This document shows, in pieces, positions 33,579-46,165 of a stretch of 60,121 nt of DNA (positions are counted from its first letter, which is position 1; each line of letters begins with the position of its first letter). Below the pieces are notes generated by a model. That model searched no databases and was not told the origin of the DNA. It saw only the letters and a list, made by a program, of their open reading frames with translations. The DNA comes from Corinectria fuckeliana (taxonomy: Eukaryota > Ascomycota > Sordariomycetes > Hypocreales > Nectriaceae), in the NCBI GenBank assembly GCA_019137255.1, contig WPDH01000031.1, positions 1 to 60,121 of the forward strand. Direction: 5' to 3'. A program made the translations under genes and the position numbers.

Positions 33579-36003
33579 ATGGCAGATCAATCGCGGTCGA
33601 AAATAATCGAGAAACATCCCATTGGGAAAGGCCTCGATGCCTTCCGCTCTTTGTTCAGCTCGACCTGCGAAGGTAGGGGCATCATCTCGCGCGAACGCGA
33701 CGCGTTAGATCAGCTTGACCAAGAAGGTGGGTATTGCAAGCCAGCCTCGTTGCAATGTGGTCCTCTAACCAGTATGCAGATGTACAGGATCTTGCGTCTA
33801 GTCTTCTATCAGCACTTCAAATTCTCCCTGCCACCCGCCTTTTAACGTCGAAGAGAGGGCGCGGTACCCTCCGAAGCGATCTCCTCGGACTCATTTCTGC
33901 GGTCGCCTCTGCCGACTTCGACTTTGACCGCGTTAAACCTCTCCTGAAATCAGCCCTCGCCGACGAACCAGACGATGCCCTCATCTGGGATCAAGTCTAC
34001 AATGCCGTCACCGAATCCACCCCGCCTCCCCGACCGATACCCTCGTCGATCTAACAAACGCCGTGGAGTTAAAACACGAGTGGCTTCGTGAACTCGTCGG
34101 AATTCCGCCAGGATGTGGATCCGGTCCTTAAGTTGGAGCTCGAGTGTCTCTATGTCGGACTTCCTAATTTCCACAGAACCTTCTTTGGAGATGTGCCAGA
34201 TCTCGACATGGTGTCTGAGGCAGTCTTCAGCAGGTGTACCGAAGGCAACAGTCCACTCTTCAAGGAGGGGTGGAGTGGATGGCCGGCAGGCGTTAAAGAG
34301 AGCGACGTGCTGACTTGGTTTGGCGGCTTAATCCCGAAGCTGGAAGCATTCGCAAGCGACCGCATTTCGACTCCGGCGGCTCAACGAAAGCTATTAGCGC
34401 AGCCGAGGACACCACTAGGGGGCTCCACAGGCAAGCGCAGCATAGATATCAGCTTCGTCAATAGCGACATCACATACAACCCTGACTCTGAGGATTCGAG
34501 ATATCGTTAGTCACACATCCTCGTTGCCAGCGAACTAAAAAGCAACCCGAAGGCCGACAAAGCATCGATAGCATGGATTGACCTCGCCACGTATGCGAGA
34601 GAGGTACTCGCTGCTAAGGACACCTATCGCTTCGTCTTGGGCTTTACTCTCTGCGGATCTCTTATGAGGATATGGGAGTTTGACTGGCTCAGGGGGATCG
34701 CCTCTGAACAATTCGACATCAATAAGAACGATGGTGGGCTACAGTTTGTGACCATAATCCTCGGGTTTCTCTGGATAAACGAAGACGGGCTTAGTTTTGA
34801 TCCTACTATTATCACGTCTGACAGCGAACAGTATATTAAGATTAAACGAGACGGCTAGACATAGCGCCTCATTATTAACGAGGTTATGAACTGTGCGCCT
34901 TATATTGCCGGTCGGGCGACAACATGTTGGAAGGCCCATCGCAAAGAGGACCCGCAGACACCACTCGTTATCAAGGACTCGTGGCAGTACACAGACCGAG
35001 ACGAAGAGGGTATACTCATCCAAGAAGCGACTGAGAAAGGCGTGGTTAATGTTACCCGATACTACCACCACAAGACGGTTCGCGTCCGCGGTGCTGATGA
35101 CAAGGTTCGAGGCAATGTTCGAAAGGGATTAGACATCACAAAAGCTACGAATTATCGACCGGGACGCCCGATGTTGCCGTCAAGTGCGATCGCATACAGT
35201 GTTTCCCGCAAAGGGCGAAGCAGCAGCGCTGGCGTGAAGCGACCGTCCAGCGAAACCAACACCACTCTACCACCGAACAAGCGACCCTGTTCAGCATCTC
35301 TAACAAAGGCCAGCATAAAAACGCTACCGAATCAGATACATCAGAGGGTCATTCTTCAGGACTATAAGAAGCCGATCTACAAGGCAAGCTCTCAACTGGC
35401 TCTACTTGCCGCGATAGAGGGCTACATTAAAGGTCACCAGTCTTTACATAAGGCGGGCCTTCTTCACAGAGATATCTCTATCAACAACCTTATGATCAAT
35501 AAAGACGACAAAAACCCTTCCAGGCGAACTTTCTTGATTAACCTTAACCTCGCTATTAAAGCCCAACAAGAAAGCGCCTCAGGAGCAAAAGGGAAGACAG
35601 GCACAAGGGCATTTATAGCCATCAGTACGCTGCTAGGGCAAGATCATTCTTTTATACACAACCTTAAGTCATTCTTCTGGGTGCTCTTCTGGATATGCAT
35701 CCACTATAACAGACCAGGCAAAGATATTAGACCAACTGACTTTAAGAGCTGGAACTATGAGAGCGATAATAAGCTAGTCAGGTCCAAAAAGGGTGTGATT
35801 TCTGATAAAGAGGATTTTATCAGTAGTGCGGAAGCCAACTTTACGCCCTACTACCAACTATTAATCCCATAGGTTAACAGACTGAGGAGGAAATCCTTCC
35901 CAAATGGTGAGAGGTGGAAAAAACCAGAGCTAGGACTATATCAATCGATAAAGGACATTCTTCGTGAAGCTCAGAAGAACATAAAAGTAGCAAGCATATA
36001 ACA
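33579..36003 (+). pseudogene. FunK1-type fungal protein kinase pseudogene
   Basis: The start ATG (CGCCATGGC) begins MADQSRSKIIEKHPIGKGL. A one-base shift near 33770 moves to the frame that then holds to the end: ADVQDLASSLLSALQILPATR, the FunK1 N-terminal helical part. Next come RFVLGFTLCGSLMRIWEFD and DPTIITSD. The kinase part runs from KAHRKEDPQTPLVIKDSWQ to GLLHRDISINNLMI (catalytic HRD loop at about 35455), KTGTRAFIAI, and FWVLFWICIHY. The metal-binding Asp of the DLD motif reads LINLNLA, Asp to Asn. Stops at 34052, 34508, 34856 and 35870 are mostly TAA/TAG at expected Gln or Trp codons. FunK1 kinases are an expanded family in filamentous fungi with poorly known substrates. Part of it is duplicated at 48219-49910. 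Confidence 0.85.
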
Positions 36004-36470
36004 TAGTGCCACTACTCGACCTGGGGAAGCAATACAAATTGGTACTCGCGATTAGTAGAGAGGTAAGACCTGCGACAGATAATATCAGTGGTAGCAAGCG
36101 TTATATGACTTCCGTATCATCCTATATCCTTTTCCCTTCGGCCTCAGTTTCTTGCCTCTGCTTTAACACGTCTTTAATCTCGTCCAGACATGTTAAAATT
36201 TGGTTACGAACGATAGCAGCACCTCAACGCACCATCTCCATATAGGGACGTTCGACCACTTACCAGGGCTTAAGCTATATTCAAGATCCCACCCTCTGCC
36301 AGACAACCAATACCAGACTCTCTCGGAAGTGTTCAGGGAGGCTTCAAAGGTGACTTAGAATCTCTCCTCACGGATGAGCCTCTCGCGCCGCTTCAAAGCG
36401 GAACGACATTAGCATGACGAGCATAACCAGCCCAAGAGTATTTAAATGCCTGACCTATACATCCCCTCGA
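34784..36470 (+). repeat. Duplicated segment, copy A (less mutated)
   Basis: This segment (FunK1 kinase half plus about 470 bases downstream) matches 48219-49910 in the same orientation, at a constant offset of about 13,435 bases. It retains GC-rich sequence where the other copy has T or A. Confidence 0.85.
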
Positions 36471-36703
36471 GCAACTCTACCTAGTGCACTAGCGGACTGC
36501 ATTAAGACCTTCATAGCATTCACATCTCTCGATCACACGATAATAGCTCTATGGCTCAAAGACAAGCTGCTAATCTGCACATTCTGGCTTAGGCCCAAAT
36601 CCTATTCTCAATCGCAACACCCTAGCCACCTGCCCAGAATCAGTCGGTGACACTCCTATTCGCCAAGCAGAGAGTACCCATTAAAACAAGTCCAAGACTG
36701 CCA
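36004..36703. other. 3' flank of the FunK1 pseudogene, no gene
   Basis: The first 470 bases belong to the duplicated segment. Short open stretches at 36006-36245 and 36414-36650 (+) have no recognisable domain. Confidence 0.5.
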
Positions 36704-38219
36704 CTAGTATCGCGAGTCATCAAGAGACAGCGTTTCTGTGTTCTTACAGAGAAAGGTGTCCAAATCCTTCAAGCCCCCATTCAGCGCTAGCTTATATCGT
36801 TCCTTCATCTCAACCAGCTGTTTCTCGTACTTCAGCAAGTCTGCCATCTTCTTCTGGACAAAGGAATTAATATCTTCCTCTGGGATAGCTACGACAAGTT
36901 CATCCCAGTCCTTTATCTCCTCCCGAAGCTTTGCAAACGGGACACAAGTGGGCCCGTTAAAGCCACGTAGGATGATAAAGTGAAACCACTAGCGCCCATC
37001 TTTCTGGCACGCACGCAACATTGTCGAGGCCTTCTGGTCCTCTGCGACGCCATCCCCTAGGATCTTTAGTTCCTCTTCCTCCAGTAGCCGAGTATATAAT
37101 TCCAGGTGTTTATTATACCTGGCAAGCCTCTCATCAACGGAGGTCCAGGCGTTTAGAGACTCGATCACAAGCCATATCAGTGTGGAATCGACCAGCTGGG
37201 TTAGCGCGGTATAGGACCACTCCCAGTCAATCACTACGACGACTTTAAGATCCTATTTATTATTAACAATCATATTTATGGGTTAGAAATCGTCACATAT
37301 GAGCTTAAACAGTCCCATATCATGGCCTAGCAAAACGTGACGAGAGATTAAGGCCTTCATAATGTTAAAATATATATACTTCTCTCTTGCGTCATGCTCG
37401 TCGTCGATTAAATTAGGCTGGTCGCGTAGATGTTATAAGTCCCGATCAACAACGTGGTGAAAATACTTGGTTGTGGATGCGAATATCTCGTCTTAAGGAC
37501 CTAGAAGACGTTGTTAGATACATCAACAGTCTGGAAAAAAGGAAGTACCATTACCCACCAAGAACATTAACTCCACCTTCCAAAAGAAAGTCATGCGACT
37601 TCTTAGTCACAGGTCGTGCATAAATCGTAGCAGCAAAGTCACCCTCACCAGCGGTAGATTTCGAGGTTAAGCTGCCGATGTGTGGAAAGTCGAGTTTCCG
37701 GAGCTGCAGCAAAAAATTGATCATCTGGCGGAATATAACCTCGATGGCTCTCTCACTAATATCCTGTCGCATGATTCTAGCATCAGGGTTTTAAAGAATG
37801 TCATCAACACTAATGCCTTCAACAAAATCTATCATGATGAAGGGACCAATTCCGAGGGCATTATCAGCCGCCAGTCCCCAAGCTTTAACCTCAGGGATGG
37901 GTATCATAGTTCGCTGACAGATTAGATTCATCATAGCCACTTCAATCTCGATCTTCTCGTCGGCATTGACAACTTTTCCGACCATAGGAAGACGCACAAC
38001 CCATTTCTCACCATTTTCGAACTCTACCTTGCAGCCCAAGTTGTACGCACCACGGCTGTCGTTGCTTTTGTGTGTAGTCAGCTTGCAGGGGAGGCGATCT
38101 CGGTGAAACATAGAAACCCAATCCGTTAGCCGCTTTTCTCGTGCGTCATCATATTTCCTTATCCATAACAGGAACGATACGTTATTATCCAGATTGACAC
38201 GGTCATCCCAGTCCATCAT
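36704..38219 (-). pseudogene. APH/phosphotransferase-family (aminoglycoside-phosphotransferase-like) pseudogene
   Basis: From MMDWDDRVNLDNN the protein runs into DWVSMFHRDRLPC and YNLGCKVEFENGEKWVVRLPMVGK (nucleotide-binding lobe). PEVKAWGLAADNALGIGPFIMIDF and FPHIGSLTS follow. After 37551 stops accumulate and the frame shifts once. The C-terminal frame has LICDDFRP-NMIV (catalytic loop), VVVVIDWEWSYTALTQLV (DWEW, the DxD/E metal-binding strand), then WFHFIILRGFNGPTCVPF and a coiled end. The total length of about 505 codons suits this fungal kinase-like family. Nonsense codons are TAA/TAG, consistent with RIP. True substrates of the fungal members are unknown; resistance is not implied. Confidence 0.82.
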
Positions 38220-38814
38220 ATCACGTGGCGTTTATGTCCGACAGTGAGAGTTCAGGCAAGTCGTATGTTAACTTTACAGTGGAGAGTCAGCGTTACAATA
38301 GGTCGCAATCTATACCCTTATATACTCAAGCAGTGACCCACACGCTAGAAGAGGGGCAAGCGGCGGGAGAAGTGGCGACGTGTTCAGATTTACGATAGTG
38401 TCTGTGCGTAGGATCTTATGCAAATATCGGGACGATAGCATCAAATGGATTTGAAAGAATGACTGCCCAAGCCTTAGTATACTGTATTCCCCGGACAAGC
38501 TAGGTTTTAAATACGTAGAGGCTAAAATAACTATAAGAACAGACTAAAACAGCCGGTGCTCCTCGACTAAGACTTCCCCTGAAAGACGGGGGCATCTAGT
38601 AACTTCTAGTGCGGAGAACCCCACTAGCCCAATAAACCTCAGTCACGAGTCTTCTTGTTAAGGGTCGTGATTCTAAGATCGCGTTAGGGCAATATCAGAG
38701 ATGTTAACAAGATCACAGGTAAATCCCAGACGAACCATACCCTCCAATAAGGCCAGTACTCTTACGCAGGACTCGAGTTAGTACGTAGACTGATAGCTGG
38801 TAGGTTACACACTC

Positions 38815-38979
38815 TTATTTCTTCTGCCTCCTCTCCTTTAACACCTTTGCTGCTGCTTCAAGACGTTCTTCAGCTTCTTTCCGCTCCCTGTACTCTCTGT
38901 CGGCCACATTACTCTCCCTCTTCTCCTTAGACGCCTTTGCTGCAGCCTCCATCCGGTCGATTTCTTCCTGAGTCGGCAT
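38815..38979 (-). CDS. Intact small ORF, 54 aa, charged helical peptide
   Basis: ATG at 38979 opens a frame of 54 codons ending in TAA at 38815. The peptide is nearly all Glu, Lys, Arg and Ala and should form one long alpha-helix or coiled coil. It has two imperfect internal repeats, RMEAAAKASKEKR (residues 9-21) and RLEAAAKVLKERR (residues 39-51), separated by DREYRERKE. There is no signal peptide. The DNA is GC-normal and free of RIP stops, between two ruined regions, so the frame may be protected or young. It could be an exon or a fragment of a longer coiled-coil protein. No family was recognised. Confidence 0.45.
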   Translation of the reverse strand: MPTQEEIDRMEAAAKASKEKRESNVADREYRERKEAEERLEAAAKVLKERRQKK

Positions 38980-39439
38980 GTTTATAGTAGGTTTAGGTCC
39001 TACAGAGGTGCTAGAATAGTTTCAGAAAGTAGTCAAGAAATATGGACAGAGTGGTGAGATGTGTGTGCTAAAGAGTCAAGATTGATAAGAGTTGCGGACC
39101 TACGACGGCCTATATAGAAAAAAGGTGATAGGAAGAGCCCGGAGTCGATTTCCAACCAAAGAATTACGGCTCGTTAATAACCCTGAAAGGACCGCCAGGC
39201 GAAGAGTCTCTTCTCCTGCACTATATTAAATATAGAAGGAGCTGCAAAGGCGGCATAATTCACCAACCAGTTATCGACTACATAAGATGGGAAGCCAATA
39301 GTGCAAGCAGACAGGCATCAGGCGATCAGGCGGAGGCAGATTTTCATTTTAGTCAATTACAGATGCGTTAAGGATGAGCCAATACTCAAGACTAGATGTG
39401 GAAAGCTCAGCGGGCTGACACGCAACCCCGTTTGACGTA
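38980..39439. other. Intergenic DNA, nothing recognised
   Basis: The composition is mixed and no coding motif was read. The upstream region of the 54-codon ORF would lie at its left. Confidence 0.4.
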
Positions 39440-39608
39440 TGTGACTATTAATATGACTGCGTGTATTATGTAACTGTACTAAGCTAGGAAAAGGGGCGGA
39501 ATAGTGAGTCCCTAAGGGGATCGCTATTATCGCTAGATGCCTAGCATCTAAGGCAGAAATATAGATAGTGCCTAATAGCGGGCCTGACTAGTGGTCCTAC
39601 TATTAACA
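39440..39608. repeat. Copia LTR, left, mildly mutated
   Basis: 169 bases, beginning TGTGACTATTAATATGACTGCG and ending CTACTATTAACA. It retains more C and G than the right copy. Confidence 0.82.
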
Positions 39609-41079
39609 TACCCTCTTAGACTGGCTGCTAGAGGCAGTTAGTCTAACTAACTAATAAGACTATTTATAACTATCTAATAGTGTTAGCTAGCTAATTTCTT
39701 AGTGTTTCTAGCTCTTAAAAATAAGAGAATTCTTACTAGGGCTAAAATTAAACTTTAGTCTTAATCTAAAAGTATAATAGCTCTAGCTAGTACCCTAAGG
39801 TAATAGTTAGAGCTACTATATAAGATCCTAACTTTAAAAGAAGATAATAAGAGAAAGAGATTATTATTATATTTAGTAAAAGTATAAGAATTAACTCTCT
39901 TTAGGCTTTTAAGTTAGTGTTTTATATTAGCTGCTAAGAGGGGGGTCTTAAAATTATATAATATATAGTAGCTCTAACTATTATACTAAACTAACCTTTT
40001 TATTATTATAATAATAATATTACTAATCTTAATATATAAGGCTAACCTGTTATATTAATATTTTAATACCTAATAGGGCTATAAGATTATAGCTCTTATA
40101 TTTTATTATACTAATTAAGTAGCCTAATTAGTATAGCTAATTGTTTAATATTAAATTAAAAGACTAGGAGATATTAACTATATAAGAAAATTATATTTTA
40201 ATACTATTTTTTAAGCTTTTTAAAGATCTTTTTAGCTAAGTAATATATTAATATTATCTCTAATCTTATTTACCCTCTTTTATATAAACTAAGTTATTTA
40301 ATATAAAAGTGAATAAGATTATTATAAAGCTAGAAGCTAAAAAATCCTCTAAGTGTTTTTCTTTTCTTATTTAATAGTAAGATAATATAGAAAATTATAA
40401 GTATTACTAGGCCTATTATATAGCTCTATTTAGAGCTATATATATTTGTAATTATATAATAAAAGTTATATATTTTTATTTTAAAAGAGGCTTTATAAGG
40501 CTATCTACTAGTATTTAGGCTATAAGTAGCTAAGATATCTTAACTTTACCCTTCTAAATAAGCTTATAAACCTAGTGATAATAGATATTAATATGCTAAA
40601 GTGTTATAACTAGCTTAGCTGACTGCTTTATAATTAGCTAGATTATATTAATATTATTATACTAGATTTAGGCTATACTTTAGACTTTAATACTAACCTT
40701 CTTAAAAAGTTAACTTAAGGCTAGCTATTTCTTAACTATACTTATAAGAGTAAGTAACTTAGCTTTTATATTAAATATAGTAATTATATTCTGCTTTATA
40801 GCCTTCTAAGTGATAAGACTCTTATATAGTATAACTATCTAGCCCTATAAGAACTTTCTAGTTATTAAGTAGTCTTTAAAAGCTATATTTACAGCTATAA
40901 AGAGATTTCTCTAATTCTTAGTTATTATATAGTAGATATAAAGCTTTCTAGTATTATAAAGGTAGCTAATATACTATTCTACTACTCTATTATACTTAAG
41001 GCTTAGCTGATAACTAAATTAACTAAGCTTTAATAANNTATAAGATATATTAGGCCTTATAGTATTAGCAGGATAGCTT

Positions 41080-41700
41080 ATACTACCTACTTTCACCTTA
41101 TACTTTAAGATAAGACTAAAGCTAGCTTTATATATTATAAGTATAAGAATCTATAAGAGTAGAGAGGTTTTTTTCTTATAGACTTTTAGTTTCTTACTAT
41201 CTAACTTAAATTTTCTAGCTATAGTTAAAATATATAACTCTTAAGAGAGCTAAAAGTGACTTATTATATAGTCTTTAATAACCTTAATCCTTAAGAACTA
41301 GTATAGCTCTCTTAAGTTCTTAACTTAATATTTTATTATTAAGATATTATAAACCTATTACTATTTACTTTTAAACTCTTTTAGTTATATTATAATAATA
41401 TTATTTATATAAAAGAAGATAAAAAGCTTTTTATACTTAAAGATATAAAGGTCTTTCTTATAAGCTTTAAAGTCTTAACTAGTAAAAAAGTAGGTAAGAT
41501 TCTTATACTATAGCTTTAGTAATATTTATAGGCTGTAAAAGGCTCTTAAGAGCTTTAGAGAGACTCTCTTTTTAAATATTTCTAGTAGTAAGTAATAGTA
41601 AACCTTTTTGCTTAGTAAAGCTTTAATAAAAGTGTTAATAATATTATATTAATATATATTAAGGTCTTTCTTATAGTATTTTATATATATTACCTAAAAA
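41080..41700 (-). pseudogene. Copia reverse transcriptase relic
   Basis: The minus strand reads NTFIKALLSKKVYYYL, then LKLLRAFYSL, where Copia RTs have LNG-LxEEVYM and L-KALYGL. The active-site strand at about 41390-41435 reads FIFFYINNIIII, matching FFYVDDIIII with both Asp changed to Asn. It continues VKNLRELYQFLRIKVI (family: KDLGELHWFLGIRV) and IARKFKLDS. Every difference fits C-to-T or G-to-A. Confidence 0.85.
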
Positions 41701-42939
41701 GTCTTATATACTAAGATAAATATATAAGTCTTAGCTTTATTCTTATCCTACTTATTATTATAAGCTACTAAGTGCGCCTTAAAGTGTGTTATATAGCCCT
41801 ATTTATTAACCTTATATATAAACACCTATTTAAGGTTAATAAGCTAAATATTATTATTTAGCTTATTTATAAGAACCTTCTTATAAGCTTTTTTATTCTT
41901 TAGGTTTTTAATCTTTAGAAAAAAGCTTATATACTACTAAGATACTTATAAGAAGGTTATAACCTGCTTATATAACTTTAAGATAGGTAGTATTATACTA
42001 ATATAAAGAGAATATCTTTTTATGTTTTAAAAGAGTTATATTAATAATATGCTTTATCTTAGTATACTTTTTAAGTTCTTTTTACTTTTATACCTTAAGA
42101 GCTTTCTCTAAGAGCTTTTAACTATAACACCTAAAAATTATATTATCTTCTTAAAAGTACTAGTTATAATCTCTTTAGGTCTTTTATAATAATTTCTCTA
42201 GTAACTAAAGAGAGGTATTATTAGGGTTATTATATAAGGTTAAATTAGTCTTACTATTTATTTTGTCTTTTAATATCTTATTAACCTGTTTTAGTATAAT
42301 AATTTATATATTAATTAAACTATTATTATCTAATAAGTCTTATAATTTTAATCTCTTTATAAGATTATTAGGTTTTATAAAGTTATTACTATTTTCAGCT
42401 TATATAGCTAATAAGATATTATTTATAATCTTAAGTAATAAATTATATAATAATATTATACTTACTATTTTATATAGTAAGCTAGACTAATATAAAGTAT
42501 TATTAAGAAAAGTAACTTACTTTATAGCTCTCTTAATAAGAGGGGAAGAGAGTAAAATAGTCTTAGATATAGTCTTAATACTTCTAATCTTAAAGGTGCT
42601 TTTCTTTTCTTATAAAGCCTTAGTTTAAGATTGCTATTACTAAGTGTCTTAAACCTTTTTTTACTATTATATCTCTCTTAGAGATATTATAAGTAGTACT
42701 TAAATTTATAATATAGTAAGGTTTAAAAAAGACTTTATAGCTATTATATTAAGACTGCCTTTCTTACTAATATTTTTATTATTAGGAACCTCTCTTATAT
42801 TAATTTAGTCTAAAATTCTATAAGTATATTTCTTATAAGCTTTTATATTTTTCTTATATCTTAGATTAAAGTATTTTTACTTATTAAACTATATATTAGT
42901 AGAGATTATAATCTTCTTATCTTAAGTTACTAATATATA

Positions 42940-43110
42940 AATTATATATTATAACTTACTCTTATAGCTAATAAGATACCTAATATAAGCTCTCTCTATA
43001 AGTAGGCTTAAAAACTTATATAACTTAATATATTTTAAGATAGCTATAATTATTAGGTAGGCTAAGCACTTAAAGACCTTAATATATACTTATAAGAGCC
43101 TTATATTCTT
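42940..43110 (-). pseudogene. Copia integrase C-terminal relic
   Basis: Minus-strand reading gives FKCLAYL-II, a lysine-rich stretch, then AYIRYLISYKSK and KKIIISTNIQF. This matches the family pattern KVFGC-A, (A-)-IGYLVGY, and KVI-(S/T)RDVIF, in the right order upstream of reverse transcriptase. Confidence 0.72.
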
Positions 43111-45704
43111 AGAGATATAACTATATATAGAGATATTATTTTTAACCTAGTCTTACTAGAGCTAGTAAAAGGTTACCTACTAATTTTTCCTTTAATAAAA
43201 TATATAGTTAAGAAGGTATACTATTATATAATATATCTTAAAGGTAAGCTCTTCTAAGAGTTTTAACTTCTTAATTATAATCTTACTCTTAACCTTAATA
43301 ATTCTTTCTAATATCTTAACACTCTTATTTTATATTAGAGTTAATAAGATAGACTTATAGATAATTATACTATTATTCTTAAAGATCTCTCTTTTCTCTT
43401 TAGTAAAAAGAGCCTTCTTACTATTATACTATAAGAGTATAATCTTAAGACTATATTAAGTTTATAGCTAGGCTTATAGCTTTTTAAATATACTCTTAAT
43501 ATCTAACTTTATTTTTAAAGGGTAAAAAAAGTATATTTTTATTATTATATTTATAAATAAAACCTAATAATAGTAGCTATTATATATAAGTACTAGAAAG
43601 TAATAAAAATTATAATTTATTACCTTTTTAAGCTCTTAAGAGATACAGTCTAAAAACTTTCTTAAGACTGTTATTATTACTTTTATTATAGTATAAACCT
43701 AATATTTCTTAAGAAAAAGTCTTTTAACTCTTACTTTTAAACTTAATAAGACTAGCTAATTAAGAGCTTTCTACCTTATATAATTATATTATTAATACTA
43801 GAGCTTAGTATCCTTTTTAGAGACTATCCTAAGCTTTAAGGCTATTATAACTAAAAGGCTTTAAATAGATACTCTTATTAAAATAACCTACTAGCTTATA
43901 TAGAGCTGTATAAAGGCTACTATCTTAGATAATCCTTTTATCTAAAAGACTTTTACTTTTTAATTCTAAATAATACTATTACTATATATCTAAAAGCCTA
44001 AGATTATATTAAGATATATCTCTAGTATATAATAAGTATACTTAAGTCTAATAAGCCTGCTCTTAGAAAACTTAAGGTATTAAACTCTTAGGTTAATTAT
44101 ATCTTAGCTTTTTATAAATATCTTACTATCTCTTATATAAGTAGTCTTTTTAACCTTCTAATTAAAGCCTTCTTTAGAGAACTAGTCTATATAGTTAAAA
44201 AAGTAGTATAAGATGCTAAAATTATAAATAGTAATATCTCTAATTATAAGGTCTATAAAGGTTATATTATATATAGCTATACTTAAGGTATTTATATAAA
44301 GAATAAGGCCTAGAAGAGGGGTTTAATAAGTAATAGTAATTATTTTTACCTTCTTTTTTAGACTGCTAATTAGTATATAAGTTGCCTTTTTTACTAGGGT
44401 TTAAGTATTAGCCTTTTTTAGCTCTTTTAGGTACTTATTAAACTACTTCTTAAGAGTCTTATCCTGCTTAAGGTAAAAGTTTTAGCCCTCTAGGGTGTAT
44501 TCTTTCTTATATAAGGCTAGAAAGTTAAAACATCTTTCCTACTATATAAATATTTATATAAGATACCTTCTTTTATAATTAGAGTACTTTTAACTTATAG
44601 CTTTAGTCTACTAGCTTAACTAAAAAGAGTTTAATAACCTAAGAGCTATTATAAAGTAAGCTTAAGAAGGATTTAACTTTTTCTTTCTTATATTATTATA
44701 AAAGAGGTATATAATCTTAAGCAGATTATCTACCTTTTTGCTTTTACTTTCTTACCTTATAATAAGCTTATCCTAAGTATAGTAAAACTCTTACTAAGAC
44801 TTTATCACCTTTAGAAACTCCCTTTTAGCCCTCTTCTTATTAATAGTAATTATCTTATATATAATATAATTCTTTTAAGCCTTTTTAAACTAGTTAGCTT
44901 AAGCTTTCTAATCTCTTAACTCTTTCTTAGTTACTAAAGCTTAAAACTTTATCTTAACTTTATAAATATTATCCTCTTCTTTAAGATTAATAAAAAGCTT
45001 AAGACGGCTAATAATCTCCTTAAGATCTTATGTTTTCCTAATATATATAGTATAACTACCTAAGAGAGTCTTTAAGATAAATATCTTAAGCTTATTTAGC
45101 TTTTTCTTCTTAAGAGTCTTATCTTATAAGCTCTTATCTTATCTTACCTGCTAAAGTATAAATAGCCTACTATTATTAGCTCACTTAATATTATAGTTTT
45201 ACTACTAATCTTTAAGGTTAAGCTAATAGATTTATATAGTAAGAGCCTTTTTCTTACTATTACTAATACCTAAAAAATCTAGCCTTTTAGGCTTTAAAGA
45301 GAAGTCTCTCTTATTAATAACTAGTATAAAATCTAATATTAGATTATTAATACCTAATATAGTCTCTAAGCTAATATATTTCTAGATTTTATATATTATA
45401 GCTAAAATGTAAATACACTCTAGCTATAAGGTTTAGTTCTTAGCCTTTTTTAGCTTAAGAAGAAAGTCTAAAAACACTTTTATACTATCTATATTTATTA
45501 TATTAGTAGCTAAAAGTATACTAAGTACTTAGTAGGTAAATTACTTTAGATTATATAAATCACTTAAATTAGAATTTATAAGCCTTAAGAGTAATTACTT
45601 AACTAGGGGAGAAATTAGTTACTTATAGGTCTTTTCCTAATATTAATAATAATACTAAATTAATACTAAAGGCTAGAATTCACTTAAAAAGTTATTATTA
45701 AGCT

Positions 45705-45874
45705 TATAACTATTAATATAACTATATGTATTATATAACTATACTAAGCTAGGAAAAGAGGGCAAAATAGTAAGTCCCTAAGGGGATTACTATTATCGCT
45801 AAATACCTAGCATCTAAGGCAGAAATGTAGATAGTGCCTAATAGCAGGCCTAACTAGTAGTCCTACTACTAACA
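45705..45874. repeat. Copia LTR, right, more mutated
   Basis: 170 bases, beginning TATAACTATTAATATAAC and ending CTACTACTAACA. Relative to the left copy most changes are C-to-T or G-to-A, plus one inserted base. On the minus strand this is the 5' LTR. Confidence 0.82.
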
Positions 45875-46017
45875 GATACAGCTTAGCGCAAAGCCTAAGT
45901 GGGTATTTAGGTGTAGCCACCACTAATTAGATATACAATAAGCTAACACTGATCTGTAGCAGGGCTAACCAACACGGAGTGCTAAGGTTTGATAGCTAGA
46001 TCGTTAAGAAGCTAGCA

Positions 46018-46165
46018 ACACGCATTCAAGTTCCTCTCATCCTTACATAGGCGCTTAGTATCCATAAAGCACAGGGTTAGATACTAAGCCGTGTGAAAAA
46101 CTTGTTAGATTGAGGATAGTGCCTCTTTAATGCGATCGACCCGCATCAAAAGGCTGCGCAGTAGA
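46018..46165 (+). pseudogene. PIF1-like helicase motif relic
   Basis: The frame TRIQVPLILT-stop-ALSIHKAQG-stop-ILSRVK matches the late PIF1 motif TRIQVPLILAWALSIHKxQGxTLxRVK. Stops stand where Trp and Gln are expected, consistent with RIP. It is closer to the host-type (SIHK-QG) motif than to the hAT-borne fragment at 31430-31990. No other PIF1 motif was read nearby. Confidence 0.6.

Larger units (their letters stand above)
39440..45874 (-). mobile_element. RIP-decayed Copia LTR retrotransposon, 6.4 kb
   Basis: Direct repeats at 39440-39608 and 45705-45874 share the core TAAGCTAGGAAAAG and TAGTGCCTAATAGC. They end AACA and begin TGTGAC or RIPed TATAAC. Coding is on the minus strand: Copia integrase C-terminus near 43080-42950, reverse transcriptase near 41700-41080. 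Almost all internal sequence is AT-rich with stops. Two unresolved bases (NN) lie at 41037-41038. No target duplication was found. The element would replicate through an RNA copy, but this one is dead. Confidence 0.82.

Noticed and set aside
39435..45880. Target-site duplication for the Copia element
   Set aside because: Flanks ACGTA (left) and GATAC (right) do not match, even allowing for RIP changes.
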